From positions 186,001 through 250,000 of the forward strand of contig NZ_WBUE01000003.1 of NCBI RefSeq assembly GCF_009026145.1: 64,000 nucleotides of DNA, written 5' to 3'. The stretch comes from Hyphomicrobium sp. GTDB lineage: Bacteria; Pseudomonadota; Alphaproteobacteria; Rhizobiales; Hyphomicrobiaceae. This document shows, in pieces, positions 27,367-35,987 of this stretch; position 1 is the stretch's first letter, and each line of letters starts with the position of its first letter. Under the pieces are notes generated by a model, which was not told the DNA's origin, made no database searches, and saw nothing but the letters and a program-made list of their open reading frames with translations. The translations under genes were made by a program, and so were the position numbers.

Positions 27367-27428
27367 GGCATGACAGCTCGGCATCATGCCTTTGTGCCCA
27401 ATGCGATGCGGGCTCAACCTGTCATGCC
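27367..27428 (-). ncRNA. Structured flagellin mRNA leader, flg-Rhizobiales-like motif (copy 1)
   Basis: The perfect 10-bp outer stem GGCATGACAG / CTGTCATGCC encloses two smaller elements. One is a GCCC / GGGC hairpin, here imperfect, and the other is the palindrome GGCATGATGCC. The same three-part layout occurs in all three flagellin leaders, with changes that mostly keep pairing. From memory, a Rhizobiales flagellar leader motif (flg-Rhizobiales, Rfam) is known at such sites. The match to that family has not been computed. Confidence 0.6.
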
Positions 27429-27559
27429 TTAAGGCTTAGAGAATAATGGTTGCAACACTGCTAACGATCGCGGTCGACGAGCAGGCGCGAGGAAAACTAC
27501 CTTAAAAAAAAGAGCTGGCCGCGGACCTCGCCCGTCCAAAGCGATGCGCCGGTTTGAGG

Positions 27560-27591
27560 AAGGCCAAGCCCTCGGAAGAGAGCTTGGCCTT
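27560..27591 (-). terminator. Hairpin terminator after the second flagellin gene
   Basis: The 10-bp perfect inverted repeat AAGGCCAAGC / GCTTGGCCTT sits eight bases after the stop codon. Its loop resembles that of the terminator of flagellin 1, suggesting the genes arose by duplication of the whole transcription unit. Confidence 0.75.
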
Positions 27592-27598
27592 TGTCGCC

Positions 27599-28537
27599 TT
27601 ACTGGAACAGCCGCAGGATGCTCTGGCTCGAGCCGTTGGCGATGCTGAGCGCCTGGATGCCGAGTTGCTGCTTCACCTGCAGCGCCTGCAAGCGGGTCGA
27701 TTCCTCGTTCATGTCCGCGTCGACGAGCTGGCTGATGCCGCCCTCGATGGCGTCCTGAAGGGCGCCGACGAACGATTGCTGGATCTCGATGCGCGCCTTG
27801 GCGGCACCGAGCGCCGTCGCACCGGCGGTCATCTCGGTGATGGCCCGGTCGGCACCCTTGGTGTAGCCGTCGAGGATGGCGAGGTCGGCCGTGCTGTCGG
27901 TCAAGGCCGAGATGTTGAGGGTCGAGATGGTGAAGGTACCGGCCGCATCCACCACGCCCGTCGTGGCGTTACGAGTAGAATCGAGGATGCCATCCGCCGC
28001 GGCGTTCGCATCGAACAGGATCATCGAGGTGGTGTTGACGGAGATCGTCTGCACGGTGATGGTACCGCTGGCACGCGCAATCGACGAAACGATGCTCTTG
28101 GTGGCGTTGAAGCCGGCCGCGCTCGAGTCGACGGACAGCCAGTTCTGGCCCTGCAGGGTGGCAGCGCTGGCGATGCCGGTGAGCTGCGCCTGCAGCTCGG
28201 TGATTTCCGTCTGGATCTTGGCGCGGTCGAGGCCGGGCTGCGCCGCGGCGACGAGCTTGTCCTTGATCTTGGTGACGATGTTCTTGGCCTCGTCGAGGGC
28301 GGTGTAGGCGACGTCGACGGTGGCGGCGCCGAGGCCGAGCGCGTCCTGCACCGTGGAGAGCGCGGAGTTGTCCGACCGCATCGTGGTGGCGATCGACCAG
28401 TAGGCGGCGTTGTCGGCGGCCGTCCCGACGCGCAAGCCCGTCGAGATGCGGTCCTGGGTTTGCGTGAGGGCCATGTTGGTTGACGTGAGCGATCGCAATG
28501 CCGTCATTGCGGCGACGTTGGTGTTGATACTGGCCAT
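27599..28537 (-). CDS. Flagellin (copy 2 of 3)
   Basis: The start is the ATG at 28537 (MASINTNVAAMTALRSL), not the further-upstream open frame. The 312-residue flagellin has the same D0/D1 ends as its neighbours and differs mostly in the centre, for example ARASGTITVQTISVNTTSM. Each flagellin has its own leader and terminator, so the three appear to be separate transcription units. The copies probably build a complex filament from related subunits, as in other rhizobia. Confidence 0.93.
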   Translation of the reverse strand: MASINTNVAAMTALRSLTSTNMALTQTQDRISTGLRVGTAADNAAYWSIATTMRSDNSALSTVQDALGLGAATVDVAYTALDEAKNIVTKIKDKLVAAAQPGLDRAKIQTEITELQAQLTGIASAATLQGQNWLSVDSSAAGFNATKSIVSSIARASGTITVQTISVNTTSMILFDANAAADGILDSTRNATTGVVDAAGTFTISTLNISALTDSTADLAILDGYTKGADRAITEMTAGATALGAAKARIEIQQSFVGALQDAIEGGISQLVDADMNEESTRLQALQVKQQLGIQALSIANGSSQSILRLFQ

Positions 28538-28544
28538 GTATGTT

Positions 28545-28576
28545 TGTCCCTGAGATTCAGCGATTTTGCGGGGACA
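28545..28576 (-). promoter_or_regulatory. Shine-Dalgarno-masking hairpin, flagellin 2 leader
   Basis: TGTCCC (28576-28571 on the minus strand) can pair with GGGACA (28550-28545), which holds the Shine-Dalgarno sequence just before the ATG at 28537. The loop sequence differs from that of flagellin 1 while the stem is kept. Confidence 0.5.
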
Positions 28577-28594
28577 TGCCGGGTCGCAGCCGGT

Positions 28595-28649
28595 ATGACA
28601 GCGCGGCATCATGCCCTTGAGCCCAACGCAGCCGGGCCCAACCTGTCAT
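28595..28649 (-). ncRNA. Structured flagellin mRNA leader, flg-Rhizobiales-like motif (copy 2)
   Basis: The outer stem ATGACAG / CTGTCAT encloses GGGCCCGGC / GTTGGGCTC, which pairs with G-U wobbles, and the palindrome GGCATGATGCC. Layout and spacing match copies 1 and 3. Confidence 0.6.
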
Positions 28650-28745
28650 GCGCCGCCTTTTAAAGAATTGTGCTTAAGATCTGATTAATGACCGTCTCGC
28701 GCCGCCCGTCGCCGTTCGAATCCGCGCGAAAAATTGCCATAGGAA

Positions 28746-28772
28746 AAGCCAAGCTCGGAGTGAGCTTGGCTT
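28746..28772 (-). terminator. Hairpin terminator after the third flagellin gene
   Basis: The 11-bp perfect inverted repeat AAGCCAAGCTC / GAGCTTGGCTT with a five-base loop lies 29 bases after the stop codon, followed by a T-rich stretch on the minus strand. Confidence 0.78.
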
Positions 28773-28801
28773 CCAAAGCTCGTCGGTTCAAATCTCGCTG
28801 A

Positions 28802-29743
28802 TTATTGCTGGAACAGGCGCAGGATGCTCTGGCTCGAGGCATTGGCGATGCTGAGCGCCTGGATGCCGAGTTGCTGCTTCACCTGCAGTGCCTGCAGGCG
28901 GGTCGATTCCTCGTTCATGTCCGCGTCGATCAGCTGGCTGATGCCGCCCTCGATGGCGTCCATCAGGCTGGAGACGAACGACTGCTGGATCTCGATGCGC
29001 GCCTTGGCGGCGCCGAGCGCCGTTGCGCCGGCGGCCATTTCGCTGATCGCTCGGTCAGCGCCCTTGATGTAGCCGTCGAGGGTGGCGAGATCGGCCGTGC
29101 TGTCGGTCAAGGCCGAGATGTCGAGGGTCGCGATGGTGAAGGTACCGGCCGCATCCACCACGCCCGTCGTGGCGTTACGCGTAGAATCGAGGATGCCGCT
29201 GGCCGCAGCGTTCGCATCGAACAGGATCATCGAGTTGGTGTCGATCGCGATCGTCTGTACCGAGATGGTGCCCCCGGCCCGGCTGATCGAGGAGATGATG
29301 CTCTTGGTGGCGTTGAAGCCGGCCGCGCTCGAGTCGACGGAGAGCCAGTTCTGGCCCTGCAGGCTCGCCGCGCTGGCGATGCCGGTGAGCTGCGCCTGCA
29401 GCTCGTCGATTTCCGTCTGGATCTTGGCGCGGTCGAGGCCGGGCTGCGCCGCCGCGACGAGCTTGTCCTTGAGCTTGGTGACGATGTTCTTGGCCTCGTC
29501 GAGGGCGGTGTAGGCGACGTCGACGGTGGCGGCGCCGAGGCCGAGCGCGTCCTGCACTGTGGAGAGGGCAGAGTTGTCGGACTTCATCGTGGTCGCGATC
29601 GACCAGTAAGCGGCGTTGTCGGCGGCCGTCGCGACGCGCAGGCCCGTCGAGATGCGGTCCTGCGTTTGCTCGAGTGCCATGTTGGTAGACGTGAGCGACC
29701 GCAATGCCGTCATTGCGGCGATGTTGGTGTTGATGCTGGCCAT
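28802..29743 (-). CDS. Flagellin (copy 3 of 3)
   Basis: From the ATG at 29743 (MASINTNIAAMTALRSL) the product has 313 residues, one more than its neighbours because it ends LRLFQQ. The D0/D1 regions are nearly identical to the other two copies. The centre carries small changes such as TIAIDTNSM and LDISALTDSTADL. It is the first of the three in transcription order and follows fliP. Its leader holds the third copy of the structured motif, but its ribosome site (AGGCACAGG) does not form the masking hairpin seen in the other two. Confidence 0.93.
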   Translation of the reverse strand: MASINTNIAAMTALRSLTSTNMALEQTQDRISTGLRVATAADNAAYWSIATTMKSDNSALSTVQDALGLGAATVDVAYTALDEAKNIVTKLKDKLVAAAQPGLDRAKIQTEIDELQAQLTGIASAASLQGQNWLSVDSSAAGFNATKSIISSISRAGGTISVQTIAIDTNSMILFDANAAASGILDSTRNATTGVVDAAGTFTIATLDISALTDSTADLATLDGYIKGADRAISEMAAGATALGAAKARIEIQQSFVSSLMDAIEGGISQLIDADMNEESTRLQALQVKQQLGIQALSIANASSQSILRLFQQ

Positions 29744-29799
29744 TGTGTGCCTGTGCCTATGATTGACGTCTTTGCGGGGACATCCGGATCGCAGCCCGT

Positions 29800-29856
29800 A
29801 TGACAGCACGGCATCATGCCCTTGAGCCCCGAAGTCTCCGGGGCCCAACCTGTCAT
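29800..29856 (-). ncRNA. Structured flagellin mRNA leader, flg-Rhizobiales-like motif (copy 3)
   Basis: The outer stem ATGACAG / CTGTCAT encloses a longer inner hairpin (GGGCCCCGGAG / CTTCGGGGCTC) and the palindrome GGCATGATGCC. The inner stem differs from copy 2 at several positions, yet pairing is preserved. That is compensatory change expected of a functional RNA. Confidence 0.6.
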
Positions 29857-29887
29857 GCTCTACGCCACCAACGCGGCAATCGATATC

Positions 29888-30682
29888 TTACGCAAACGAG
29901 CGGATGAGCCCGCCCACTAGGAGGTTCCAGCCGTCTATCAGAACGAAGAACAGAATCTTGAAAGGCAATGAGATGACCGTCGGCGGCAGCATCATCATGC
30001 CCATCGACATCGTCAAAGTCGCAACGATCAAGTCGATGACCAGGAACGGCAGAACCATGAGAAAGCCGATCTCGAATCCGCGCCTGAGCTCGGAGATCAT
30101 GAATGCAGGGATGAGGATGCGCAATTCGAGATCGCTCTCCCCTGCACTCGGAGGAGCCGCACTTGGAGCAGGCGCGGGGGGCGCCCCGGTCTTGTTCTGC
30201 TTCGGCCACAGGTATTCGTGCGCGAGATCGTTGAAGAGCTTCAGATCCTTGTCGCGCACGTTGGCGAGCATGAAAGAGCGAAAGGGGGCCGTGATGCGGT
30301 CATAGGCCTCCGCCTCCGTGATCTTATTCTCAATCAGAGGCGCTACGCCGCCCTGCCAGGCGCGGTCGAACGTCGGCGCCATGACATAAAGGGTCATGAA
30401 CAGCGCCAAGCTGATCAGGATCAAGTTTGCCGGCGTCGTCTGCAGGCCAATTCCGGCCCTCAAGAAGGACAGCGCGATCACGAAACGTGTGAAGCACGTC
30501 ACCATGATGAGAATTCCCGGCGCGACCGACAGCACGGTGATCAAGAGGACGAGCTGCACGATGCGGCCGGCCGCGGTTGCATCGCCGGGCGGCACAAGCG
30601 AATCTAGGCTTGGCAACTGTTGAGCGGCGACCTGCACGGAGCTGAACAGCAGGAGGCAGAGGATGAGGAGACCTCTTTTCAT
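29888..30682 (-). CDS. fliP: Flagellar export gate protein FliP
   Basis: The 264-residue protein has an N-terminal signal peptide (KRGLLILCLLLFSSVQVAA) and the FliP core. The core shows LLITVLSVAPGILIMVTCFTRFV, a polar periplasmic part, and the conserved end IDLIVATLTMSMGMMMLPP. It is part of the FliPQR core of the flagellar secretion gate; fliQ and fliR lie at 49084 and 46165. It overlaps fliL by four bases and is the last gene of the motA-to-fliP run. Confidence 0.95.
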   Translation of the reverse strand: MKRGLLILCLLLFSSVQVAAQQLPSLDSLVPPGDATAAGRIVQLVLLITVLSVAPGILIMVTCFTRFVIALSFLRAGIGLQTTPANLILISLALFMTLYVMAPTFDRAWQGGVAPLIENKITEAEAYDRITAPFRSFMLANVRDKDLKLFNDLAHEYLWPKQNKTGAPPAPAPSAAPPSAGESDLELRILIPAFMISELRRGFEIGFLMVLPFLVIDLIVATLTMSMGMMMLPPTVISLPFKILFFVLIDGWNLLVGGLIRSFA

Positions 30683-31191
30683 TCAATGATCAATCCTTGA
30701 ATGACCAGCTCCCGCACACGGCCGCTGCTGCGCACGCGCACGCGCTCGTTCAAGTCCTCGGACAAGTGCTGGAAGCCGGTAGCTCCCTCTATCTGCTTGA
30801 CCGAGATCGTGCGCAGGAACCCGACGATATCCTCCGAGATGCGGGCAGCGAGTGCGTCCGCATCGTCCGGGCTCTCGTGGAAGACGAGAGACGCCTCGAG
30901 ACGGATCCAGACAGGCGGGCTCTCCGCGAGGTTCGTCACGATAGGAGCCAGCGCTTTCAGATTCGCGCCCTCCATGCGCTGGAGACCGCCGAGCAGCCCT
31001 AGGGGCTCACCCCCCTCGCTACGAACGGTCTCCTGGGCGCTGGAGAGAATTCGCAGGCCGGATAGAAAGCCCATGCCCCCCGCAGCCAGCGTCAGCGCGG
31101 CTACGATGAGGACAAAATAGAGCGTGGAAAGCTGCCGGCGCGGCTCCTGTTCCCCGTCAGCAAGCTTTCCGTCTTCGGCGACTGTCGTCAT
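30679..31191 (-). CDS. fliL: Flagellar basal body-associated protein FliL
   Basis: The 170-residue protein has a short cytosolic N-terminus, one membrane helix (TLYFVLIVAALTLAAGGMGF), and a periplasmic FliL domain. The domain carries WIRLEASLVFHESPDD and ends with LNERVRVRSSGRVRELVIQGLIIE. FliL surrounds and supports the stator. It lies between flgH and fliP. A second FliL-like gene is present at 44332. Confidence 0.88.
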   Translation of the reverse strand: MTTVAEDGKLADGEQEPRRQLSTLYFVLIVAALTLAAGGMGFLSGLRILSSAQETVRSEGGEPLGLLGGLQRMEGANLKALAPIVTNLAESPPVWIRLEASLVFHESPDDADALAARISEDIVGFLRTISVKQIEGATGFQHLSEDLNERVRVRSSGRVRELVIQGLIIE

Positions 31192-31204
31192 GCGGCTCGA
31201 CCGA

Positions 31205-31924
31205 TCACCAGGGGAGCACGTTGTCGACCAGCTGCTGCCCCCACGGTGGCTGCTGGACTTCCATCAGGCGACCGCGGCCACCATAGGCGATACGGGCCTC
31301 GGCGATCTTCTCGTAGGCAATGCTGTTATCGGCGGAGATATCGACCGGTCGCACGATGCCGGCGACGTTCAATACGCGCATCTCGAAATTGACCCGTACC
31401 TCCTGCGAGCCGCTGATGACGAGGTTGCCGTTCGGCAGGACGTCTGACACGACGGCGGCAACGAGGAGCTCAATCTCCTCGGAGCGTTCGATGCCGCCCT
31501 CACTCTTGGTCTTGGTCTTGGAGTCTGCGGTTGCGCCCAGTTCGCCCCCGTTGGCAATCGTGATATCGCTTGAAACGGCCCCATAGGTGAATCCGAGGTC
31601 CAGCGAGTTCGATGCGTCGCGCTTGCGCTCTGAATCGTTGGCGATCGAGGCCTTGTCCTTCATGTAGATCTTGACCGTTACGGTATCGCCGATCTTTCGC
31701 GCCCGCAGGTCGGAAAAGAGGTCGGCGCGGGAATCCTGCCAAATCGAGTTGTTGCCGCGGTAGACCGGCTCCGGTGCCGGCTCGCTGACCATCGCGACCC
31801 TCTTGGGCACGAGACCGCTGCCCACCGGCGTCAGGTGCGGCTCACGATTGAAATCGCGAACATCGACCGCGCATGCGCTTACGAGAGCTGCAAGCAAAGG
31901 GCAAATTGCGATCCTTGCGATCAT
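31205..31924 (-). CDS. flgH: Flagellar L-ring protein FlgH
   Basis: The start is the ATG at 31924, in an ATGA overlap with motE, giving 239 residues; the open frame upstream belongs to another gene's shadow. A lipoprotein signal (CPLLAALVSACAVD) is followed by the FlgH domain: GNNSIWQDSRADLFSDLRARKIGDT, then VLPNGNLVISGSQEVRVNFE, and RPVDISADNSI. It forms the outer-membrane L ring around the rod. Confidence 0.94.
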   Translation of the reverse strand: MIARIAICPLLAALVSACAVDVRDFNREPHLTPVGSGLVPKRVAMVSEPAPEPVYRGNNSIWQDSRADLFSDLRARKIGDTVTVKIYMKDKASIANDSERKRDASNSLDLGFTYGAVSSDITIANGGELGATADSKTKTKSEGGIERSEEIELLVAAVVSDVLPNGNLVISGSQEVRVNFEMRVLNVAGIVRPVDISADNSIAYEKIAEARIAYGGRGRLMEVQQPPWGQQLVDNVLPW

Positions 31925-32805
31925 GATCTGCCCTCGTCGGGGTTGGCGCGCGCGGGTGCGTCCCCGCCAGGCCGCGCGGCAGCAGCGGCGCCCGCGGGAG
32001 CCCCCTTGGTTTTCGGTACTCGTGCGGCCCCGGCAACGGTGGCCGTGAGCCTTGCCGCCTTGTCCGGAGGCATCTCGTTCAAGATTGCGCTGGCGTTTTG
32101 TGGCTCGAGCTTCATCAGCAGAGCGGCCGCAGTTTCCTCGTCCATGGCAACCAACTGCAGACCCGCCGCTTCGGGCTCCATCTGCGTGTAGATCTTCACC
32201 AGCGCGCTCGTGGCGCGCTTCAGGAACTCGTCGCGCCGCTCGACCCATGCCTTGTACTCGGCACTCTTCGCCTCCAACGAGGCAATGCGCTTGCCGATCT
32301 CCTTCTCCACCTGGGCAAGCTTTGCCATTTGCATGGCTGTGCGCGCGTCCGCCGCGGCACTGGCGATGTTGACGCAATACCCACGCGCCAAATCGGAACC
32401 TTGATTGTCGACGGCACCAGTCGTCAGCTCGTCGGCCGGCGGATCCCCCTCTTCGGCAAACAAGCGTGCAGAGTCTTCCGGCGACAACATCCGTGTCGAT
32501 TTGATGGGATCGATGGAACCAGTTGTGATCTCTGCTCCCGCACTGGCTACAGTGCTTGGTTCAGAGGACGCTGGGGCAGGCGGAATGGGCACCCCCACAT
32601 CGCTCAACATCTTCTTTATAGCTGCCGACTTTGGGTGAGGAATCGGCGGCGGCGGTGTTCTGGATGGAAGGCTCTCCGCCTTGCTGGCTCTGGCCACTAC
32701 CGGAGCCCAACTTTGGTCCGCCGCAACGCACGCGGCGGGCGGGAGCATGCCAAGGATAAAGATCCCCGCCGCGCGCACGATTGATCTCAAACCAGCGTGG
32801 TCCAT
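31921..32805 (-). CDS. motE: MotE-like periplasmic protein
   Basis: The 294-residue protein has an N-terminal signal, a Pro- and Ser-rich region, a coiled coil (about residues 150-200) and a C-terminal MgtE-N-like segment (AAALLMKLEPQNASAILNEM, then DKAARLTATV). In Sinorhizobium, MotE is a periplasmic chaperone for MotC and is encoded between flgI and flgH, exactly as here. The TAATG overlap with flgI and the ATGA overlap with flgH show tight coupling. The C-terminus ends in an Ala/Pro/Gly-rich tail. Confidence 0.82.
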   Translation of the reverse strand: MDHAGLRSIVRAAGIFILGMLPPAACVAADQSWAPVVARASKAESLPSRTPPPPIPHPKSAAIKKMLSDVGVPIPPAPASSEPSTVASAGAEITTGSIDPIKSTRMLSPEDSARLFAEEGDPPADELTTGAVDNQGSDLARGYCVNIASAAADARTAMQMAKLAQVEKEIGKRIASLEAKSAEYKAWVERRDEFLKRATSALVKIYTQMEPEAAGLQLVAMDEETAAALLMKLEPQNASAILNEMPPDKAARLTATVAGAARVPKTKGAPAGAAAAARPGGDAPARANPDEGRS

Positions 32806-33977
32806 TATTGCACCACGAGATCAGCCTGAAGCGCACCCGATGTCTTGATCGTTTGCAGGACAGCAATGATCCCCTGCGGCTTCAGCCCCATCATGTTCAG
32901 CCCGCGAACCAATACCTGCAGACTCGTGCCTCGAACAATTCGGAGGGCTCCACCTTGCTCGTACGTTGATATGTCGGTTTCCGGCGTCACTACCGTCTGA
33001 CCTTCCGAGAAGGGCAGCGGTTGCGAGACCTGCGGCGTTTCCGTAACGGTTACCGTCAGATTCCCGTGCGTGACGGCAACCGTGGAAATCTGTACGTCGC
33101 GCCCGATCACAATCGTTCCCGTTCGCTCGTCGACGACGACGCGAGCGGGCACGTCGGGTTCAACGATGAGCTCGCCGATCTCGGCCATCAGTCGCGCCGG
33201 CGACATCGATGGGGGACGTTTCACGGCCACGGAGCGCAGATCGGCCGCGCGCGCTAACTGCACCCCAAATCGATCCAGACCATAGGAGTTGATTGCGTCT
33301 GCGACGCGCACTGCCGTCGAGAAATCGGGATTGCGCAGCTCGAGGCCAACAAACTCAACGTCCACAAATTGGCCGGGAGCCTCGCGCTCGATGAGCGCGC
33401 CGTTGGGAATGCGACCTGACGTGGGCACATTCTGCGTCACCGTTTGGGCAGCTCCAGTGATCTGATAGCCGGAAACGGTAACCGGCCCCTGTGCCACTCC
33501 ATAGATGAGGTTGTCCGCCCCGTAGAGAGGGGTCATGATCAAGGTCCCTCCCAGAAGCGACGTCGCATCGCCCAGCGAGGAGACAGTCACGTCTATGGTC
33601 GCGCCTGTCTGGACGAAGGGAGGGAGTTCGGCGGTGACGATGACGGCCGCAGAGTTGCGCGTGCGTGTGTTTTGTTTGCGAATGTTCACGCCCATACGGT
33701 CGAGCATCGCCTGTAGCGACTGCTCGGTGAAGGGCGAGTTGCGTAGACTGTCGCCGGTTCCGTTGAGGCCTATCACCAAGCCATAGCCGACCAGCTGATT
33801 GGCGCGGACACCTTGGATAGAGACGATGTTCTTGATCCTGGTCGGAGCGCCAAACGCTGGAAAATTGGATGGGCCCATGTCCCCACCCAATCGGCCAACG
33901 TCAGCGCAACGCGACGCGCTAGGGGCCAGGATCATGCTGGCGCAAAGGATCCAAATGAGGCTCAGGGTGCGCTTCAT
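32805..33977 (-). CDS. flgI: Flagellar P-ring protein FlgI
   Basis: The 390-residue protein has a signal peptide (LSLIWILCASMILAPSAS) and the FlgI core. Typical motifs are RIKNIVSIQGVRANQLVGYGLVIGLNGTGD, then AAVIVTAELPPF, and the GLNMMGLKPQGIIAVLQTIK end. It assembles the P ring in the peptidoglycan layer with help from FlgA. It overlaps flgA and motE. Confidence 0.95.
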   Translation of the reverse strand: MKRTLSLIWILCASMILAPSASRCADVGRLGGDMGPSNFPAFGAPTRIKNIVSIQGVRANQLVGYGLVIGLNGTGDSLRNSPFTEQSLQAMLDRMGVNIRKQNTRTRNSAAVIVTAELPPFVQTGATIDVTVSSLGDATSLLGGTLIMTPLYGADNLIYGVAQGPVTVSGYQITGAAQTVTQNVPTSGRIPNGALIEREAPGQFVDVEFVGLELRNPDFSTAVRVADAINSYGLDRFGVQLARAADLRSVAVKRPPSMSPARLMAEIGELIVEPDVPARVVVDERTGTIVIGRDVQISTVAVTHGNLTVTVTETPQVSQPLPFSEGQTVVTPETDISTYEQGGALRIVRGTSLQVLVRGLNMMGLKPQGIIAVLQTIKTSGALQADLVVQ

Positions 33978-34453
33978 GGACCACCCACGTGCACGGCCCC
34001 GTCGGCTCCGATCGTCCCCTTTATGATTCGGCCGCTGTCGACATTGCGTACGGACACGACGTCACCCGTCCCTCCTGACTGGAGGGCAATAGCGCTGCCG
34101 GTAATGGTCAATGCGCCACTCTGAAAAATGATGAGCGCTGCCTGCCCCTGGGTGACGGCGTGCGGCTCTCTGATTGCGCCTTGGTTGATAGGGCGCCCCG
34201 GCAGGAGCGTTTGCCGAGCCACCTTACCGATCAGCGCATCGCTTGAGGACGTCGCCGAGGCCTCATCGACACTGCCCGACCGGAAGGCGCGCTCGGCAAG
34301 CATCCCTTTCACGATCACCTGTCCGGGGTAGATCGTGACGCGCGGAACAGGCAGCTGCAGTTGGCCGGCATGGGCGGAAAGCACGCCAGCGAGACAAAGG
34401 ACACCGGCGGCGATTTGGCGCATCGATCGAGATCTAGACCGAAGATGGCTCAT
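33974..34453 (-). CDS. flgA: Flagellar P-ring assembly chaperone FlgA
   Basis: The 159-residue protein has a signal peptide and the SAF-like FlgA domain, with VTIYPGQVIVKGML, then LPGRPINQGAIREP and the C-terminal KGTIGADGAVHVGG. It is a periplasmic chaperone for FlgI. It starts two bases after flgG and overlaps flgI. A second in-frame ATG (at codon 11) is possible. Confidence 0.9.
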   Translation of the reverse strand: MSHLRSRSRSMRQIAAGVLCLAGVLSAHAGQLQLPVPRVTIYPGQVIVKGMLAERAFRSGSVDEASATSSSDALIGKVARQTLLPGRPINQGAIREPHAVTQGQAALIIFQSGALTITGSAIALQSGGTGDVVSVRNVDSGRIIKGTIGADGAVHVGGP

Positions 34454-34455
34454 GG

Positions 34456-35238
34456 CTAGCCTCTCGATATCGTGCTGTACATCTCATCCACGGCCTGGAT
34501 GACCTTGGAGTTCATCTCGTACGACCGCTGAGCCGTGATCAGCTCGGTGATCTCCTTCACAGGGTCGACGTTCGAGAGCTCAAGGTAGCCTTGTTCCACA
34601 GTGCCGAAACTCGGATCACCGGGCACGCCAGTCACCGGCGAGCCCGATGCTGGAGTTTGTTGGTAGAGATTGCCGCCCATCGGCTGGAGACCCGCATCGT
34701 TGGCGAAATTGGCCAACGTGATCTGGCCGAGCGACTGCAGATCGGTCTGCGTGCCCGTGCGCGCAAAGACCTCTCCGGTCTCATTGATGACGATTTCAGT
34801 CGTGTCCGCCGGAATGGTAATCGCCGGCTGCAAGAGATTGCCGTCGATTGTAACGACCTGGCCATTCGCATTCTTGTTGAAGCTGCCGGCGCGCGTGTAG
34901 AACGTCTCCCCGTTAGCTCCCTCGATTTGGAACCACCCACGGCCATTGATCGCGAGATCGAGCTTGTTCCCAGTGCTGGTCAGCGCGCCCTGGATGTGCA
35001 GATTACGAATTGCCGCGTTGCGGACCCCGAGGCCGACCTGTGCGCCCTCGGGGATGGGCTCTTGGTTGCCGCGGTTCGGTACACCGGCAGGCCGCTCTGC
35101 TTGATAGAGCAGGTCGGTGAATTCTGCGCGCGCGCGCTTGAACGCAGTCGTGTTGATATTCGCGATGTTGTTGGCGATCACCTCAACATTCAACTGCTGC
35201 GCGTTCATGCCCGTTGCTGCAATGGCGAGCGCTCTCAT
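34456..35238 (-). CDS. flgG: Flagellar distal rod protein FlgG
   Basis: The start is the ATG at 35238 ([20 protein letters not shown]), giving 260 residues, the usual FlgG length. The N-terminal rod motif [16 protein letters not shown] and the C-terminal [23 protein letters not shown] are diagnostic. It forms the distal rod. It begins 10 bases after fliE. Confidence 0.95.
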   Translation of the reverse strand: MRALAIAATGMNAQQLNVEVIANNIANINTTAFKRARAEFTDLLYQAERPAGVPNRGNQEPIPEGAQVGLGVRNAAIRNLHIQGALTSTGNKLDLAINGRGWFQIEGANGETFYTRAGSFNKNANGQVVTIDGNLLQPAITIPADTTEIVINETGEVFARTGTQTDLQSLGQITLANFANDAGLQPMGGNLYQQTPASGSPVTGVPGDPSFGTVEQGYLELSNVDPVKEITELITAQRSYEMNSKVIQAVDEMYSTISRG

Positions 35239-35248
35239 TCCCAGCTCC

Positions 35249-35566
35249 TCAGATTGCCATGCGGCTGATTTCCAGATACGCCGAGACAACCTTGTCGCGG
35301 ACGGCCAGCGCCGTTTGCAGCGATTGCTCCGCGGCCATTACCGATTCCACGACCTGTTGGACCGACGCCTTATCCGTGATCCCGGCGACTGACGTCGCCT
35401 CGGCAGCCTTTAGCGTATCGACGGTATCGGCTGCCATGCGCGCCAGCATGTTGCTGAAGTCGTCGCTCGGCTCAGTCACCGCCGCGCGCGACCTGATCGT
35501 GGCATCGCCCTGTACCGGAGTGCTCCGACCTATGCCGGACACTGCAGGGAGGAGTTGCTCCAACAT
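35249..35566 (-). CDS. fliE: Flagellar hook-basal body complex protein FliE
   Basis: The 105-residue protein links the MS ring and the rod. It has the C-terminal motif [29 protein letters not shown]. The ATG at 35566 shares its A with the flgC stop (TGATG); the TTG before it is less likely. Confidence 0.92.
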   Translation of the reverse strand: MLEQLLPAVSGIGRSTPVQGDATIRSRAAVTEPSDDFSNMLARMAADTVDTLKAAEATSVAGITDKASVQQVVESVMAAEQSLQTALAVRDKVVSAYLEISRMAI

Positions 35567-35985
35567 CAACTGCTCCTCAGCATATCGACCGTCATCATGA
35601 CCATCGCCCGCGACTGCTTCATCATCTGCAGGTTGGCCTCGTACGAGCGATTGGCTTCACGCATGTCGGCCATCTCGACGAGGATGTTCACGTTGGGATA
35701 CTTCACGTTTCCGCTCTGGTCGGCGGCCGGATGACTGGGATTGCGCTCCACGCGATAGGGACTGGGGTCGTTGCCGATTTGCTCGACACCCACGAGGTTG
35801 GCGCCGAGTGCCTCGTCGAAATCGTTGGAGAAGACGACCGTCTTCCGGGTGTATGGATCGCCACCGGGCGTACTGGCCGTCGACTGCGCGTTCGCCATGT
35901 TCTCGGCGATAACGCGCATTCGGTGCGACTGGACATCGAGACCGGCCGCAGCGATGCTCTGTGAGACCTTGAGCGGATCGATCAC
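35566..35985 (-). CDS. flgC: Flagellar proximal rod protein FlgC
   Basis: The 139-residue rod protein has the N-terminal motif HRMRVIAENMANAQSTA and the C-terminal YPNVNILVEMADMREANRSYEANLQMM. It lies between flgB (two-base gap) and fliE. Confidence 0.95.
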   Translation of the reverse strand: MIDPLKVSQSIAAAGLDVQSHRMRVIAENMANAQSTASTPGGDPYTRKTVVFSNDFDEALGANLVGVEQIGNDPSPYRVERNPSHPAADQSGNVKYPNVNILVEMADMREANRSYEANLQMMKQSRAMVMMTVDMLRSS

Positions 35986-35987
35986 GA

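Noticed and set aside
27554..29803. Long plus-strand frames across the flagellin genes
   Set aside because: They repeat with the flagellin copies and mirror their codon usage, so they are shadows.
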